Part shown: piece after piece, positions 20,823-33,344 of the stretch
How the letters are laid out: each line of letters begins with the position of its first letter
Position numbering within the stretch: the stretch's first letter is position 1
Origin: Gaertneriomyces semiglobifer
Taxonomy: Eukaryota > Chytridiomycota > Chytridiomycetes > Spizellomycetales > Spizellomycetaceae
Direction: 5' to 3'
Assembly: GCA_025558075.1 (NCBI GenBank)
Contig: JAHLKF010000010.1
Coordinates: forward strand, 496,001 to 560,000
Length of the DNA: 64,000 nucleotides
Position numbers and translations under genes: made by a program
The notes under the pieces: model-generated
Databases searched by the model: none
The model's input: only the letters and a program-made list of their open reading frames with translations
What the model was told of the DNA's origin: nothing

Positions 20823-21555
20823 TTAAACAGCAGTTTCCGGTGATTCCACCAGCTCAGATGCAGGCATCCTAGCAGGCGTCGTTGGCGCTGCCTGCTGCCC
20901 AGTTTTGGGTAGCCGGGTTTCAGACGGCTTTACTATACCCCGTTTTTCGATGTCGCCTGCGGCGCTACCAACCCGCATCAACTGCTGATGCAAGCTTTCC
21001 TGCAAAGACGGGCAAATAAGTGCGGTCGTACAGAAGGAGAGAACCGTAAAATGATTACCTGCCGAGCATGCAGAAGGTCCAATTGTTTCGTGAGCTGCGA
21101 AGCATGGCAGTATTGAAAGTGAGCAGCGGACGCGAAGGTCGAAAATAAAAGGGAATTGAGAAATTTGAATCGCTCACCAATGGGAGATGCCAGTCTACTT
21201 CTCCACCCGAACCGCTGCCGGGAGCAATGCCAATGGAGCGTTCCACTCTCAACAGTATCTTGTCCAGGTCCTTGATGAGATCGGCCGGCGTCGCGTCACG
21301 GACTGTCATGCTGAACGCTACGTCGTCTCCCGCAGCAATCTCCACAATCGGTTGGCCATGTAGTTCCTTTGTTGACGCTGCGCTATCCAGTACATTGGTG
21401 GGAGCGATTGCCGGAATGTCAGTAAGCACGCTGTCGACCGCAGTTGCTTCCACTGGCGTTTCAGTTGTGACGGCTGGCTGGTCGGGACTGGCGTCCTTCT
21501 CTCGGGGTGAATCCCGCCGTATCAGTTTGGAGAGCGTTCGAGATATGCGTTTCAT
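20823..21555 (-). CDS. Hypothetical protein, 196 aa, three exons
   Basis: Minus-strand exons are 21555-21178, 21094-21059 and 20999-20823. Both introns are phase 0 with GTGAGC...GCAG and GTAATC...GCAG ends. The N-terminus is basic (MKRISRTLSKLIRR). A Ser/Thr/Pro-rich stretch follows, then an amphipathic segment (ADLIKDLDKILLRVE). The short second exon gives LTKQLDLLHARQ, which continues as a likely coiled coil into ESLHQQLMRV. I do not recognise a family. The microexon of 36 bases is supported by frame and helical continuity only. Confidence 0.5.
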
Positions 21556-22403
21556 TTTGTTCTTCTCTGGCCAAATTTGTTAAGTGTTATAGGTCTCAAA
21601 AACGGCTTGAGAGCAGACCTTCGCGGGTTTGTTTGCAGTGAGAAACTCGGTGAGAAAATGCACCTGCCAAGTTCACTGACATCCGCGTACGCATCAAATA
21701 AGGGTCTGAACAGCGTCGGAAGTGCCCAAGCCTCGGATGCTGTCGCTTACTGATGGGGCTTTTACGAGATTAGAGGTGTGTGGTGGGGGTAAATGCGTAG
21801 ATAGGAACAGTGCTTAATGAAGGATGTATGTAATGTGCTTGTGCCGACCATAGTGTACAGAAAGATACTGTTGCAGCTCTCAACGACTGAGCCTATTCGG
21901 AATTCTGATGACCCGGGAAGACTAAGGCCTTCATTTTCACGCTGCTGATACCAGCGGCAACATTCGTGTCAATACACGAGGTTTACGAGACGCTTTCTAT
22001 GCGTGGTCGGGCCTTGGATATGCGTTGTACCAATATATCGGTGACAGCTTAAGTTGAATTCTTTGTCCACCTAGGCTCCGTCAAACCGGGTAGTTTAATC
22101 TCGTCAACAGCCAAATGCAGGCTTCCATAGGCTTTCTTCGCATATTTCCATCCATGGGAGTGTTAAGCAAACTGTAATGAGTAGGATGTCAAGGATCAAT
22201 CGTATCTATTTCGAGTTAGTTACCCTTAACGTTCAGTTTCCAATGATGTCACTAACGTAACTCGCAATTGGAGGAAGATATGCGTAAGTTCAGTGGTTCA
22301 TTTGACACAACAGCTACAGATAGATAGTAGGCCATTATTCCAGACCGTCGATCGCTTTTGGAAGTAGAAAAAGAAGCCAGGACTATAAATCTAAACGTTA
22401 CCC
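21556..22403. other. Intergenic, divergent promoter region
   Basis: This lies between the minus-strand gene starting at 21555 and the plus-strand gene starting at 22404. No ORF of note. TATAAAT occurs at 22384-22390, only 14 bases before the proposed ATG. Confidence 0.45.
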
Positions 22404-22813
22404 ATGCCTAGTCAACCTCAAGCCCCAATCATCGTAAGTATACAAATCCGGACGGTGAAACGCTCTATCTGACAAAAGAGGGCTCACAGAATGAACGGAC
22501 CCGTCAAGAAAGGGCAGGGCATATCATTGAATGCGAGGATACGCCCATTGGCAGTCAGAGCACCAACAATGTCAACACTGGCGGTCCAGTGGTGTCAGAC
22601 GCTAAGCAGGGAGTAGCGGATGGAACGACCGGTTACTTGCAGACAGCTAGAGATTCTGTAAACAGCGGGGCCAGTGCTGCATATGCATCCGCCAAGAATG
22701 TGGCAACGTCAGCTTATAATGCGGCAGCGCATGTCGCCACCGAGTTCAAAGCTGGCATGCAGGACATTGTGCATCCACAGGCTGACGATGAAGACGAGAT
22801 AGGGGTGTTGTAG
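22404..22813 (+). CDS. Small LEA-like protein, about 117 aa
   Basis: Proposed exons are 22404-22433 and 22490-22813, with a 56-base intron (GTAAGT to CACAG, CTGAC branch-like site). The C-terminal half is an Ala/Thr/Lys-rich amphipathic stretch (YLQTARDSVNS, AYASAKNVATSAYNA) like late-embryogenesis-abundant and related desiccation or membrane-protecting proteins. It is followed by an acidic end. The same style of repeat fills the 937-residue protein encoded at 37717-40601. The start exon is the weak point: the second exon frame has no ATG of its own upstream of the LEA part, and the frame is also open through the proposed intron. Confidence 0.5.
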
Positions 22814-23311
22814 GATGACTGTAGAAGATATCCCTGGTCAATTTAGTTATCCTCTTGCGGACATTGCTTGGTTTGATAAAAATACAGGACCAGCTCCCTA
22901 TCATGTATTATTTTACGGCTATCCAATCTTACGCAGTGTTCCGGATACATCTTTGACGACACTTCTAACCCTCACTTCCATATTTCACCCTGCTGCTGAA
23001 TCCACCACATAATAATAGTCATATCGGAACCGCAACTCCGTAATTATCATTCGCTATTTTTCTTTTTGTCCAAGTTCCAGGTTTGATAAGAACGGCTGCA
23101 CCTGACGCGCGTTAAGTGTGAACTTTATATGCAAAAAGTGCGAAAACGTCGCCGGAATAGGACATCCGGGGTGATATCAACCACGAGAAACTGGAGAGAA
23201 AACAAAGGCGGAGACTATATTAAAGAGGTCGTCTTAAATCGATCATCTCCCATCTCCACCTCTCCATCTCCTCGTGGGTCGTGCAGGGTATAAAGTAGAT
23301 AGATCATAAAA
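22814..23311. other. Intergenic region upstream of the DHTKD1 gene
   Basis: A 65-codon ORF begins right after the LEA-like stop (22815-23012) but shows nothing recognisable. A TATAAAG lies at 23289-23295, close to the ATG at 23312. Confidence 0.4.
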
Positions 23312-26300
23312 ATGGCAGGACTATTAAGAGCGACGACGTTGGTTGGTCGCAGCCGGCTGGCTTCGACACTGGCCAGGAGATGTATTGCGGGTTGCCTGAC
23401 CCAGCAAAGCATTGCTCCTTCTATTACAGCACCAGCACGCACATTCCACACACGCCAGCCCTGCCGGTATAACTACGATAGCGATGTCTACGGGTTTAGG
23501 ACGCCGCGAGAGTACAAGAGTCCTGACTGTAAGTTTGGAATATCTTCATGCTCCGTCGTCATGTCGAGTAACCAAATTACTCTCATTATGATCAGATACC
23601 GAGGAAGAAAGAGCCAACCGAAATGCCAATGCGAATCTGGTGCGATTGGTGCATATGTACAGAGTGCACGGGCACCGTGCTGCTGAACTAGATCCTTTGA
23701 ATTTTTCTCCCCAAGAGTAAGTCAATCTGGTATTTATGGTCTTCTATGAAATAGATTCTAATTAGGTTGTCTGCGAAGGCACATTTTTCAGCTTGACCCG
23801 AAACGGTATGGTCTGCCCGAATCTGGGAACCAGAAATTCGACATTCGCGGAATCCTGCACATTGGCGAGGAGCATGACCCAAATGCCTCCAAAACGGAAG
23901 CCACAATGGATGAGATCCTGGAGCACCTCAGGCATGCGTACTGCAATCGCATCGGATTTGAATTTACGCACATTCCAAACCTGAGTGAGCGGAAATGGTT
24001 TGGCAACCTTGTCGAGTCAATGGAAAAGAAACGGTTGGCTATGGAAGAAAAGAAGCGGATTTTCGAGTTGCTGACTCGCTCAGAGGTCTTTGACCACTTC
24101 ATGGCCAAGAAATTCCCTCACGTCAAGCGATATGGGTTGGAAGGCGCTGAGAGCATGATGATCGTTTTGGACATTCTATTCCGGGAAGCCAGCTTCGCTG
24201 GAATCCGCGACGTCGTGCTCTGCATGCCTCACCGCGGGCGTCTCAACCTGCTGACCGACCTTCTCAAGTACGACCCTCGTGCTGTTTTCCACAAGGTAAA
24301 GGGCAACGCTGAAGCGCCGGAGGAAATTCCTGGTTTCACAGGAGATGTGCTGTCTCATTTGGGTACGTTCAATCTCCTCGTTTGTGTATTGCATCTGTCG
24401 AATGCTGATATATGAATGACAGCTACCACCGTGGACCTGGACTACAACTCTAAGCAGCCTGTCCATGTCTCGATGATTCACAATCCTTCCCATTTGGAGG
24501 CCGCCAACCCGGTCGCTCTTGGCAAAGCTCGTGCGAAGCAAATGTACCTGTACGAAGGGGGCAAGGAGCAGGATTGCTTCATCGGTGACCGTGTCATGTG
24601 CGTTCAAATGCATGGTGACGCCGCTTTCTGTGGTCAAGGCGTTGTGACGGAAACCCTTGGTCTTGCCAACCTCCCGCACTTTACCGCCGGTGGTTCCGTG
24701 CACATTATTGTGAATAACCAGATTGGATACACTACACCCGCCATGAACGCGCGCTCCAGTTACTACAGTTCCGACGTTGCCAAGATGATCAGCTGTCCCG
24801 TCATTCATGTCAACGGCGATTTCCCTGAAGATGTTGCAAGGGCCACTGCTATTGCGCACGAGTACCGTAACAAATTCCGCAAGGATGTCATTATCGACTT
24901 GATTGCATACCGCCGTATGGGACACAACGAGTTGGATGAACCTGCTTTCACACAACCGTTGATGTACAAGAACATTCGCGGACGCAAGAGTGTGCCAAAG
25001 TTGTACGAAGAGAAGCTTGTCAAAGAAAATGTATTCGCGGATCGCGCTGAGATTGACTCTCTTCGCGCGACTTATTTTGCCAAACTGGATCAAGATCTCG
25101 AAGACAGTTACAAATTCTTCCCGGATGCGGATACTTTGCGTGCCAAGTGGCAAGAAATGACCGTTGCCACCAAAGATGTCACCAAACCGGTCACCGGTGT
25201 TGCTGAGGATACTCTAAAAGAAGTCGCTGTGAAATCGGTGCAGGCCCCTGAAGGAATTGTAAGCACTCGTCGGAGAAAAGTCGAATGTGGAAGTGTGCTG
25301 ATCGCTCCTTTCACAGGTGCTCCATAACAGACTGAAGAAATTCCATGTGGATTCTCGCCTGAAGAAAACGGCGGAAGGCAAAGCATTGGACTGGGCTACA
25401 GCCGAAGCGATGGCGTTCGGGAGTCTACTGTTGGAAGGTGAGTTGTGGGTGGATACATGCTCGCTAAGCAGAGTCTTAGCGACATATAGCATGCTGACAA
25501 TGGACCTGATTTCCAGGCAAGCACGTCCGTATCTCCGGCCAAGACGTTGGACGTGGTACATTCTCCCAACGACATGCCATGCTCGTCGATCAAAACACTG
25601 AACGTACCGTGATCCCTCTGAACAACATCCGTCCATCCGAACAGGGCAAACTCGAGATTGCCAACTCCTCTCTTTCCGAATTCGCTGTTCTCGGTTTCGA
25701 ATATGGCATGTCTTGGGAAACACCCCAGCGTCTCTGTATCTGGGAGGCACAATTCGGTGACTTCTTCAACGGTGCGCAAATCATTATCGACACATTCATC
25801 AACAGCGGTGAGGCCAAATGGCTGCGACAAAGTGGTTTGGTAATGTTGTTACCACATGGTTACGAAGGTGGAGGCCCTGAGCACAGCACAGCACGGATTG
25901 AACGGTTCCTGCAATTGTGTGATGAGACATATGATATGCGTACGGACAGGAAGCGATCGGTGAATATGCATGTTGCCAATCCCACAACACCCGCGCAGTA
26001 CTTCCATTTGTTGAGACGGCAGTTGCATCGTGCATACCGTAAGCCGTTGATCGTCGCGTCGCCAAAGTCCTTGTTACGTCACCCGATGGCCACCTCTTCG
26101 CTTTCGCAGATGACCGAGGGCACTCACTTTGAGCCCGTTTTGAGTGATCCGAGTATCACTGACCCTGCCGCTGTGCAGAAGGTCGTGTTTGTGAGTGGAA
26201 AGGTGTACTACGAATTGGTGACTGAGCGGACCAAGCGCGGTTTGGACGGTAAGATTGCATTGGTCCGGGTGGAGGAATTATGCCCTGTGCCCAAAGAGGA

Positions 26301-26678
26301 GCTCGAGAACGTCATTGAGACGTTCGGAAATGTCCAAGGTATGCGTTTACGATAACACATTGTTTTGATTTGAAGCTCGAAAGAGACTAATGTGGCATGT
26401 CTGTGCTGTAGATTGGACGTGGCTTCAAGAAGAGCCTGAGAACCAAGGAGCCTACACCTTTATCGCACCGCGGCTACAACAGTTATTGCCGCAGGGACAA
26501 ACGGTATAGATCAAGTGCGATTTGTTTTTCATGATTATGCCGAAACTAACTCTGGTATCCCGTTTCGCAGCTCAAATACCACGGTCGTGCTCCGTCAGCA
26601 GCACCAGCAACTGGTATTGGCAAGCAGTACAAGGCCGAGCAGGAACGTGTCGTTTCGGGCATTTTTGAGGGAATGTAA
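23312..26678 (+). CDS. DHTKD1: 2-oxoadipate dehydrogenase E1 (DHTKD1 type), mitochondrial
   Basis: Exons are 23312-23528, 23596-23716, 23779-24362, 24423-25258, 25317-25437, 25517-26338, 26412-26503 and 26571-26678, giving 966 residues in frame. The N-terminus is an Arg-rich mitochondrial presequence, followed by [10 protein letters not shown]. Thiamine-diphosphate dehydrogenase signatures are present: [53 protein letters not shown] and a C-terminal [10 protein letters not shown]. Spacing and wording follow DHTKD1, the E1 of the 2-oxoadipate dehydrogenase complex in lysine/tryptophan breakdown, more closely than 2-oxoglutarate dehydrogenase. The length is near the family's roughly 920. The acceptor at 23778 is the least certain: it was chosen because the nearer AG gives a stop. 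2-Oxoglutarate dehydrogenase E1 is the alternative. Confidence 0.85.
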
Positions 26679-26693
26679 GAGATGGGCATAGAC

Positions 26694-26813
26694 TTTGGAA
26701 GGGGTGAACATTGATGGAATGAGCATGTAAACAATCAAGAATTTCTGACAGACATAAAGCGTTTGGAAGGGATGAACATTGGTGGAATGAGCATGGAAAC
26801 AATTAAGAATTTC
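26694..26813. repeat. Two-copy 52-bp direct repeat after DHTKD1
   Basis: Copies at 26694-26745 and 26762-26813 differ at only a few bases, with a 68-base period. They lie directly after the stop codon, in the presumed 3' UTR. Confidence 0.85.
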
Positions 26814-27000
26814 AATTGAATATAAAAGAACGCTGCAAGACTTTCATCCTGGCTGCGCTGGCAAAGCCGTGTCCGTTCGGGTATATCTAACTAACTAGTT
26901 CACACTCTACGGATTGATCGTTTGAGAACAAATAAATAGCAAACACGTCGTCCTAGTCTTCTATCAAACAAGTATGTACCGAGAAAAAATGGCGCTCAAA

Positions 27001-28356
27001 CTATCTGAACGCGAGTACAACAACGGCAGCAAAAGCAAAGAATATGGAAGCAGAAGCTCCTGAAGATGCGCCGCTGATAGGCAAGTCGTAATCCGGATCG
27101 TGGGGCGAGTGTGTGTCAATGGGAAAGGGCGGAGACGGACCACCGGTAGTGGTTGGCGTGCTAGTTGGAGATGCGGAAGTAGTTGATGCTGGAGCACCCG
27201 CAAATGCATCAAGGTAGGCGGGTTGACCAGAACATTCGCTGACGGCCATTGGCTTGACAACCAACGGTTCTTTCAAACCTGCCAATGCCTCGATGGCAAG
27301 CCGCGAAGTCACTTGTGTGATATCATGTTGAAGCGAGATGAACCCTGTGCCATCGGTGGCCCATGCTTGGATGGTTTCAACAACCTTGGATTCCGGTCCA
27401 GAAAAGCTGGCGTCTTGAGAGTCATGAGTCCACATGACACTCACTAGACCCAAGGCATCAGCAATCGCCCGTACACGATTATCAATATCGCCATATGGCG
27501 GACGATAAAAGCGGGTGAAAAGACCTGTATTGCCGTAAATGATAGCCTGGGTGTAAAGAAGTTCGGCAATGATCTGCTCATTGGTGAGGGCAGTGAGTGG
27601 GTGGTGGGTCCAAGTGTGGATGGCGAGTTCATGCCCTTCCAAATAAGTGGTGCGTAGTTCTTCTGGATTTTGGAAGGCATTGGCACCAGCGCTGAAGAAC
27701 GTGGCGGATATGTCGAGACGCGCCAAGGCCTCACGAACTTGCCGGGTGCCGTACCGGGCATCCACAGTGGGACCGTCATCAAAGGTTACACCCCAAACTC
27801 CAGCAGGACATGTCGAGAGTTCCTTTGGAGCGATGCACTGGGTTTGAGGCCAGTAGCAGTTTGCGGTGGCATCGTCATTGTATTCTGGGCTACTTGGATT
27901 GCCTTTGTTGTATTTGGATGGCTTGATGTTCAGAACACTTGCTGGCACCTTGGACCGGACCAACTTGTAAGCTCTGCCAAAAATATCTCAGTTAGCGCGT
28001 GACTCATAATGACTCATGTCCAAGCCATTAAACTTTGGAATGTGGCAAACAACATTCCCAACAGCGATAATGGAACGCTTCGCAATGGTTGGATGCTCAC
28101 TGTCGTCTAACCCTCAGATCCACCAATGGGATACTCACTCTGTGACAAGCGGGGCCTCCAAGAGATCATCGTCGATCATAAAGGACTGGTCAATGGACGG
28201 GAAAACAGCGGGGTAGTTGGGATACTTGGAGAGATCAACGCCCTCCAAGACGGGTGGTTTGATGATCGCGTCTCCCAGTTGCGGGAGTGCGGTTGTAGTG
28301 GGAGCGATGCTCACCAACGCGATCCCACACAGCAGGGACAAGAACTGTTGTTGCAT
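27001..28356 (-). CDS. Chitin deacetylase, GPI-anchor type, 396 aa
   Basis: Minus-strand exons are 28356-28139 and 27973-27001, with a phase-2 intron (GTGAGT to GGCAG). The start at 28356 gives a signal peptide (MQQQFLSLLCGIALVSI). The NodB polysaccharide-deacetylase domain begins near residue 128. Its motif 1 is TFDDGP (about 136-141, catalytic base and metal Asp). Motif 2 is HTWTH (two metal-binding His), motif 3 is RPPYGDID and motif 5 is ISLQHD. A Ser/Thr/Pro-rich spacer and a hydrophobic tail (ASIFFAFAAVVVLAF) indicate a GPI anchor. It should convert chitin to chitosan at the cell wall. A longer upstream ORF start at 28464 is not needed. Confidence 0.9.
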
Positions 28357-29314
28357 GATTGACAAAGCCGGAAATCTCTGGGCTACTAGTCGTGTGGACC
28401 TCCTTGCTTGCTTACTCGCTTGCTTGATACTGCTGACTGAAAGAAGGACGGGGGATTCCCACACGGATCCTTGCTCTTAAATAACACACAAATCCGCCAG
28501 CCAGCCTGCGACGAGTGTTGGCTGCTCGGCCGGCGCTGCACAGATCTGCTTTTTGCTTCAAAGAATTTCATGCGTGGAGTGAAAAGGGCTGGTGGAGTGA
28601 CTTGGAGTCAGTGGGGTATCGCGTGGGGGGACGTGGTCGAGTGACTTGCATATGGGTAAGTGGGTTGATAAAGCTATCAATAGTCACTTGAAGTCTGCTG
28701 AGCCGTGGGTTGCAGCTCCGGCTCAGATAAAAGCTTCTCGCGACGGTGTTAGGGCTTTGGCCTACAGGCTTAGCCTTTTGGCTGGGGGTGACCCATTTAC
28801 CGGTGGGCTGGTTGCACACTTGGCAGTTGCTTTGATCGATAAAAAAGTGAACGCCACGCACGCTGTGGGCTGACTCATCGCCATCTGAGAGAAAGAAAGC
28901 TTGTTATCAATTTGCAATCATTACATAAGCGGATCGGACTTGAGTCACCTGTCGCGTCGTGCAGGGCGGCATGCCTCGCACGCGTCCAGTTCATCAACGA
29001 CGCAATTAATATATCCCATCCATATGCCATATCCATGTCCATGTCCATCCAACCAGGAAAGCAGCACACGACGTTACGTCTAAAGTTAAGACGGAAACTG
29101 ACCAATTTGTGCGCCCCATTCCCTTCCGTGAAATCTGCCGAGCAACCCCAGGGCCCCCCCAACGTTTTCAAGTACCCCTTGTATATAAACCGACCCGCCT
29201 TCCTTCATTTGCTCCTCGTCTCCTGAATAGAGCCCGTACAACCCCCCGCCATCATTTCTCCTGGTTCTTTTGGTGCTGCCTCGAACATAGCCCCTCCCGA
29301 AAGCAACAAGTAAA
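28357..29314. other. Divergent promoter region between chitin deacetylase and the C2H2 gene
   Basis: About 960 bases separate the two divergent start codons. TATATAAA at 29182-29189 lies 126 bases upstream of the plus-strand ATG. No gene is supported inside. Confidence 0.5.
29182..29189 (+). promoter_or_regulatory. TATA box of the C2H2 gene
   Basis: TATATAAA lies 126 bases upstream of the ATG at 29315. Confidence 0.5.
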
Positions 29315-30049
29315 ATGGCGGCAATGGCTTTCAACAGTCTTTTCCCGCCTTCTCCATCCCCGTACGAGCAGGAGCAGGAACCTCAACCCTTGTGCCATGA
29401 TTCTCATACCGCCATGGACCGTAACGACTACAATGTCATTTCCAACATGTCAACTATGCAGTTTTTATCGATGCGAGCTGTATCCCGGTGCTCTTTTCCT
29501 GTCTCTCCACCACTTGGCTTCCATGTCCCTGGCTGTTCCCAGCGTGAAACCACAATGGTGCCGTCCCTCTCCCACTACGCCGTACGTCCTATCTTGAACA
29601 TGGTCGCACCATCCGACCCGTACATCTCTCCCCTACCCGACTCCATCTTGTCGCCACCGTGCTCACCGCCTCAACAACACGAAGAACCTCTCCCATCGCC
29701 AGTACTATCGTGTCCATCTCCAAAATCAAAGAAGCCGTTTCTGTGCCCTGTTGCATCCTGTCAGCGAACATTCCGTCGCATGGAGCATCTCAACAGGCAT
29801 ACCCGCATGCATACCGGCGAGAAACCTTACGAATGCGACTTTGTGGGATGTTGCCGCAGGTTTTCGAGGTCGGATAATCTGGCAGCCCACAAGCGTACCC
29901 ATGCCAAATCAGGCAAACGAGTTAGGCGCACTGAAGGTGGACTAAGACGCCAGCGAAGGAAACTGCCTCAAGTGAGCGACGCGGTAACCAGCACAGCAGC
30001 ATGCACGACGAGTGCTGGGATGATTGCCGCCACAGCCCTCTCTATGTAA
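29315..30049 (+). CDS. Two-finger C2H2 transcription factor, 244 aa
   Basis: A single-exon ORF. Residues about 1-140 are Pro/Ser-rich and probably disordered (activation or regulatory part). Two C2H2 fingers follow at about 143-200: [19 protein letters not shown], then the linker TGEKPY, then [19 protein letters not shown]. The RRMEHL...RSDNL contact-helix pair is typical of fungal stress and developmental regulators of the Msn2/Seb1 type, which bind short G-rich or C-rich sites. A basic tail ([14 protein letters not shown]) could be a nuclear signal. Family placement is by motif only; the target genes are unknown. Confidence 0.8.
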   Translation: MAAMAFNSLFPPSPSPYEQEQEPQPLCHDSHTAMDRNDYNVISNMSTMQFLSMRAVSRCSFPVSPPLGFHVPGCSQRETTMVPSLSHYAVRPILNMVAPSDPYISPLPDSILSPPCSPPQQHEEPLPSPVLSCPSPKSKKPFLCPVASCQRTFRRMEHLNRHTRMHTGEKPYECDFVGCCRRFSRSDNLAAHKRTHAKSGKRVRRTEGGLRRQRRKLPQVSDAVTSTAACTTSAGMIAATALSM

Positions 30050-30722
30050 TCCCCCCCTTTTTTTCCTCTATTTCCTTGTACATTTTTGCTCTGGACTCGG
30101 CTCCCTGTGAATAACGTTGATTTGTCGTCATTGCAACGGCGACTGTGAATAAGTAATGTGTGTATGTATATGTGAAAGCGAATATTATGCCCGATTGAAC
30201 TTGCTCTCCTTTGCTGGCATTCCCCAGCCATGTTGTCTACTTGGAATGCCATGTTGCCTACTTCAGTATGCATTCATTCTTACTGTCCATCTTTCTATAC
30301 ACGTCTCATATTCTCATATTCTTTCACCTCGCTGAGCTTTCAATAACACGCATCACGTGCCCATACTGACATAAGCAAGACAATTGACAGCTGTGGTTTT
30401 CCCACCGCGTGTTGACAGCAACTTTCGCAGCCGGCAGCAAGTATTCATTAAATCTTCTTCCGCACAAACAGGAAGGCCTTCTTAGCCGGTAGGTACTCGC
30501 TTTTAAAAAGGGGAGACCTTTTGTTCGACCAGCAACGATGGTCTCTGAAGGCCTCAAACTGCGTATGAGCATTTTATTCACCTTTTTGAGACGGCACCAC
30601 AGCATACGTTCTTCGCGGCATTTCTCGAGCGCATTCAACTGTCCCATTGTTTCATGCGCTTCAAAAAACCAAGCTGCTAAAAATTTGTATAGCAAACCAC
30701 ATTACTCCTCAGAAAAGACGAG
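30050..30722. other. Intergenic region
   Basis: This holds the 3' flank of the C2H2 gene and the promoter of the next gene. A 123-codon minus-strand ORF (30695-30324) has no recognisable feature and I do not call it. Confidence 0.4.
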
Positions 30723-32673
30723 ATGTCTGCTGACAGCGACGATATAACCGAGTACGTTCCAATAGGATCTTTGCCCGTTGACCAGGTGTTAAACCCTCAT
30801 GTGGGAGATTGTATGAGGTGGGTCCGAAAAAAATATTTCGCGCGACATCCGTTGACTAACCACACTTACTGGAGTTCAGATTGATCGAGTCCAAGTATGC
30901 TGTGGATATTGGTATGCAAGAGGACGATGATGAAGAAACTTCTTCACATGTAGGTTCGGACTTGCTTACAACGCCAAATGGTGGCCGCTCCTCATTACGT
31001 TGACCTAGTCGGTGGTCGTCTATGGGAAGGAGCTACAAGTTTATGAAGCGTGAGTGTGAACCATGACCTCCATCACGCACGTTTGTTCTAAATCAACCAT
31101 TACAGTGTTCAGCAAGTTATTCATCTACTAGAGCAGATCTATGCTGGAGAACCTCTCTCAAGCATATCCATATCAGACGTCTTGGTTATCGCCAATGGAC
31201 GAAGAACAGCAAGAGCGAAAACCGAAGCTCAGAAAGCCAAAGCTATGGAGATGTTGAGGTCGTGGGCGACAAAGTCCCGTGGCAGGAATGAAACCCAGAT
31301 ACTAGGCTCAGCAAAGAGTGAATTAACGCAAAAGTCTCTCGGTGTGGCACGTGCTGCCGAGGATAGCGTGCCTCCACTCCGCAACATCTCTAACACTGAT
31401 ATCAATGGGCATGTGTCGGTACAAAGTGCGGCGAACGGCGGCTCAACCCCGAACGCTTCCATTGCGACGGATGAGAATCTCCACAAGATCAAAAAAGAGT
31501 CGAACGGTGATCTCGAGTTCATCATTGAGCAGGACGTGTACTCCTCACAGGGACCTGCTGCCATTAACATCAAGCTACAGGACATTGAGTCTGATTTCCA
31601 CGTCAAATGCGTGTTTACCACTGGCGACAGGGTAAGTGATCCTGGCCTCCATCGTAACGCCAAGTCTGACTTTCGTTTGCAGACGGTGCGCCTCTCCCCA
31701 TCCCAAGTCGATCCGACCAGCGCTATCCGCGCGCTAGAAATGCTCAAGGCTTGGCAGGTGTTAATGCTCAAAAGACTCTTGGTATGACCGTTGTTTGCTG
31801 ACTTAGTAACTAAAGTATTAATGCTCTTTGGACCATTGCAGCGGCAAAAGAAGGAAGATGCACCTGGTCTATCTTCGCATGCGGGTGCAACCACGGCGTC
31901 CCAAGGAGAGTCGATTCGTTCGCAACAGGCTGAGCAATATAATCGACAGCAACAACCGCAAGGTGCTAGCCAAGCGCCCGCTGAAAGCCCTCTCCAGCAG
32001 TCTCGTAGTCCACGGGGTTCGGCACAAAGAACTACACCGTTGCAGCCGACAGATCGCCCACGCCCACAGCACACGGCTACAGCGTCGGGTAGCACCATTG
32101 ATCTCACGATTATGAGTCCAGCCGTTCGAAACCCTACTCAAATGCGCAGGATTCTTGTCGCAGACGATAACGCGAAGGTCATGCGACTGCCCACTGCCCT
32201 AGATGAAACTGTTGTGGCTAGTGAGGTCATGCGCAGAGCAGAACTGAATGGCGGACGAGTGATATGGGTCGCGCCCAAGGTCGGTCGTTGGGTGTCTTTG
32301 CCATGAGGGTGGCCAGCTAATTGACTCCCGATCGACACGTAGACATTGGTATTCCAAGCGGCCACTCCGGAGAAGCTCAATGAGATAATTGAAGACATTG
32401 ATGGATACCTCGTCGATGCGTTCCAGGCGCTAGTAAGTCCACTGACATGCTAGTCGTTGGTGTTCACTAGGTAATCTGAGCTTTTGACAGATGCATACGG
32501 GCTCATTTCCTCCCACCCCGTCCTTTGGAAGCGCAGTGCAATCTCAACGAAATATGCCGCTGCTGCACAATGGATATGGGCAACAGTATCCGTATCCGCC
32601 GTACAAAGCGGGTTTTCCGAGCTGGGGCGTCTATCCTGTAGGACCGTGGGGCATGCCAGGCCGAATGTTTTAG
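30723..32673 (+). CDS. Hypothetical protein with possible KH-like folds, 513 aa, eight exons
   Basis: Exons are 30723-30817, 30880-30949, 31009-31049, 31106-31631, 31683-31781, 31842-32279, 32343-32432 and 32491-32673. All junctions are GT-AG and in frame. The N-terminal 90 residues (VGDCMRLIESKYAVDI, then VVVYGKELQVYEAVQQVIHLLEQI) have the length and hydrophobic spacing of a KH domain but lack a clear GxxG loop. A second candidate lies near residues 350-455 (VMRLPTALDETVVASEVM, then VFQAATPEKLNEIIEDI). Between them is a Ser/Gln-rich linker, and the C-terminus is aromatic/Pro-Gly-rich (YGQQYPYPPYKAGF). RNA binding is a guess from shape. The donor at 32280 (GTCGGT) and the choice at 31782 over 31764 are the least certain splice calls. 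Confidence 0.6.
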
Positions 32674-33344
32674 TTATAGCACATCGCACCCAGTAAGATA
32701 GTAAGCGGGCGTTTATAGTGCCCCATTTCGGTTTCCGGCCTAATGTGACAGTCACCACGAGCTCCGATTGCTCAATATCCACTTCCTTCGTTGAAAAGTT
32801 GGGTATGCCGGTTTTGGGTGCAGCTGATAGAACAGATGCGTCGATGCTTATAGTTTGAAGACCGTGGGAAAACGAGTGCCCGTTGTGGCCTTGATCCGCA
32901 TTCGCTCGTGGGTGAAGTTGAACTCTCTCATCACGGCGTCCTAAATTGCCAAAAGTGGAAAGTCTACCCAAATATCACCCTGAAAATGCTAATGTTAAAG
33001 CTTCAGAATACCAAATGCGCTCCCGATGACGTTCGGGCGAATAGGGGAATAGGAGCAAGTCAACTGGTTATGGTAAGTGCGGGTTTCTTAAAGCCCGCCA
33101 CACTAACACGACCGGCATGTTATCGAACTTCCTTTCGGCGGTATTCCGCACGCGGGATATCGGATGATTCAGAGTAAACTTTTTATTGAAGCAGGTGCGT
33201 TTATAATACACTTTCCAAAAATCATTACGAAGGTAACGTCCGTCCAGTATGTCATTAGACTATACAACGAGGAGAAACGAATAATCCATGGCCAGCCGCC
33301 ATGGCTGCAGACTCAAGTGTGGACGGTATGCGGTAGTAGCTCGA
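32674..33344. other. Intergenic region, convergent gene ends
   Basis: A minus-strand ORF of 173 codons (32971-32450) overlaps the last exon of the plus-strand gene. Its second half is antisense to that exon, so I do not treat it as a gene. Confidence 0.4.

Noticed and set aside
23289..23295. TATAAAG as TATA box of DHTKD1
   Set aside because: It is only 17 bases before the ATG, too close for a normal leader unless the leader is extremely short.
32450..32971. 173-codon minus-strand ORF
   Set aside because: About half is antisense to the last exon of the 30723 gene and the rest has no recognisable feature.
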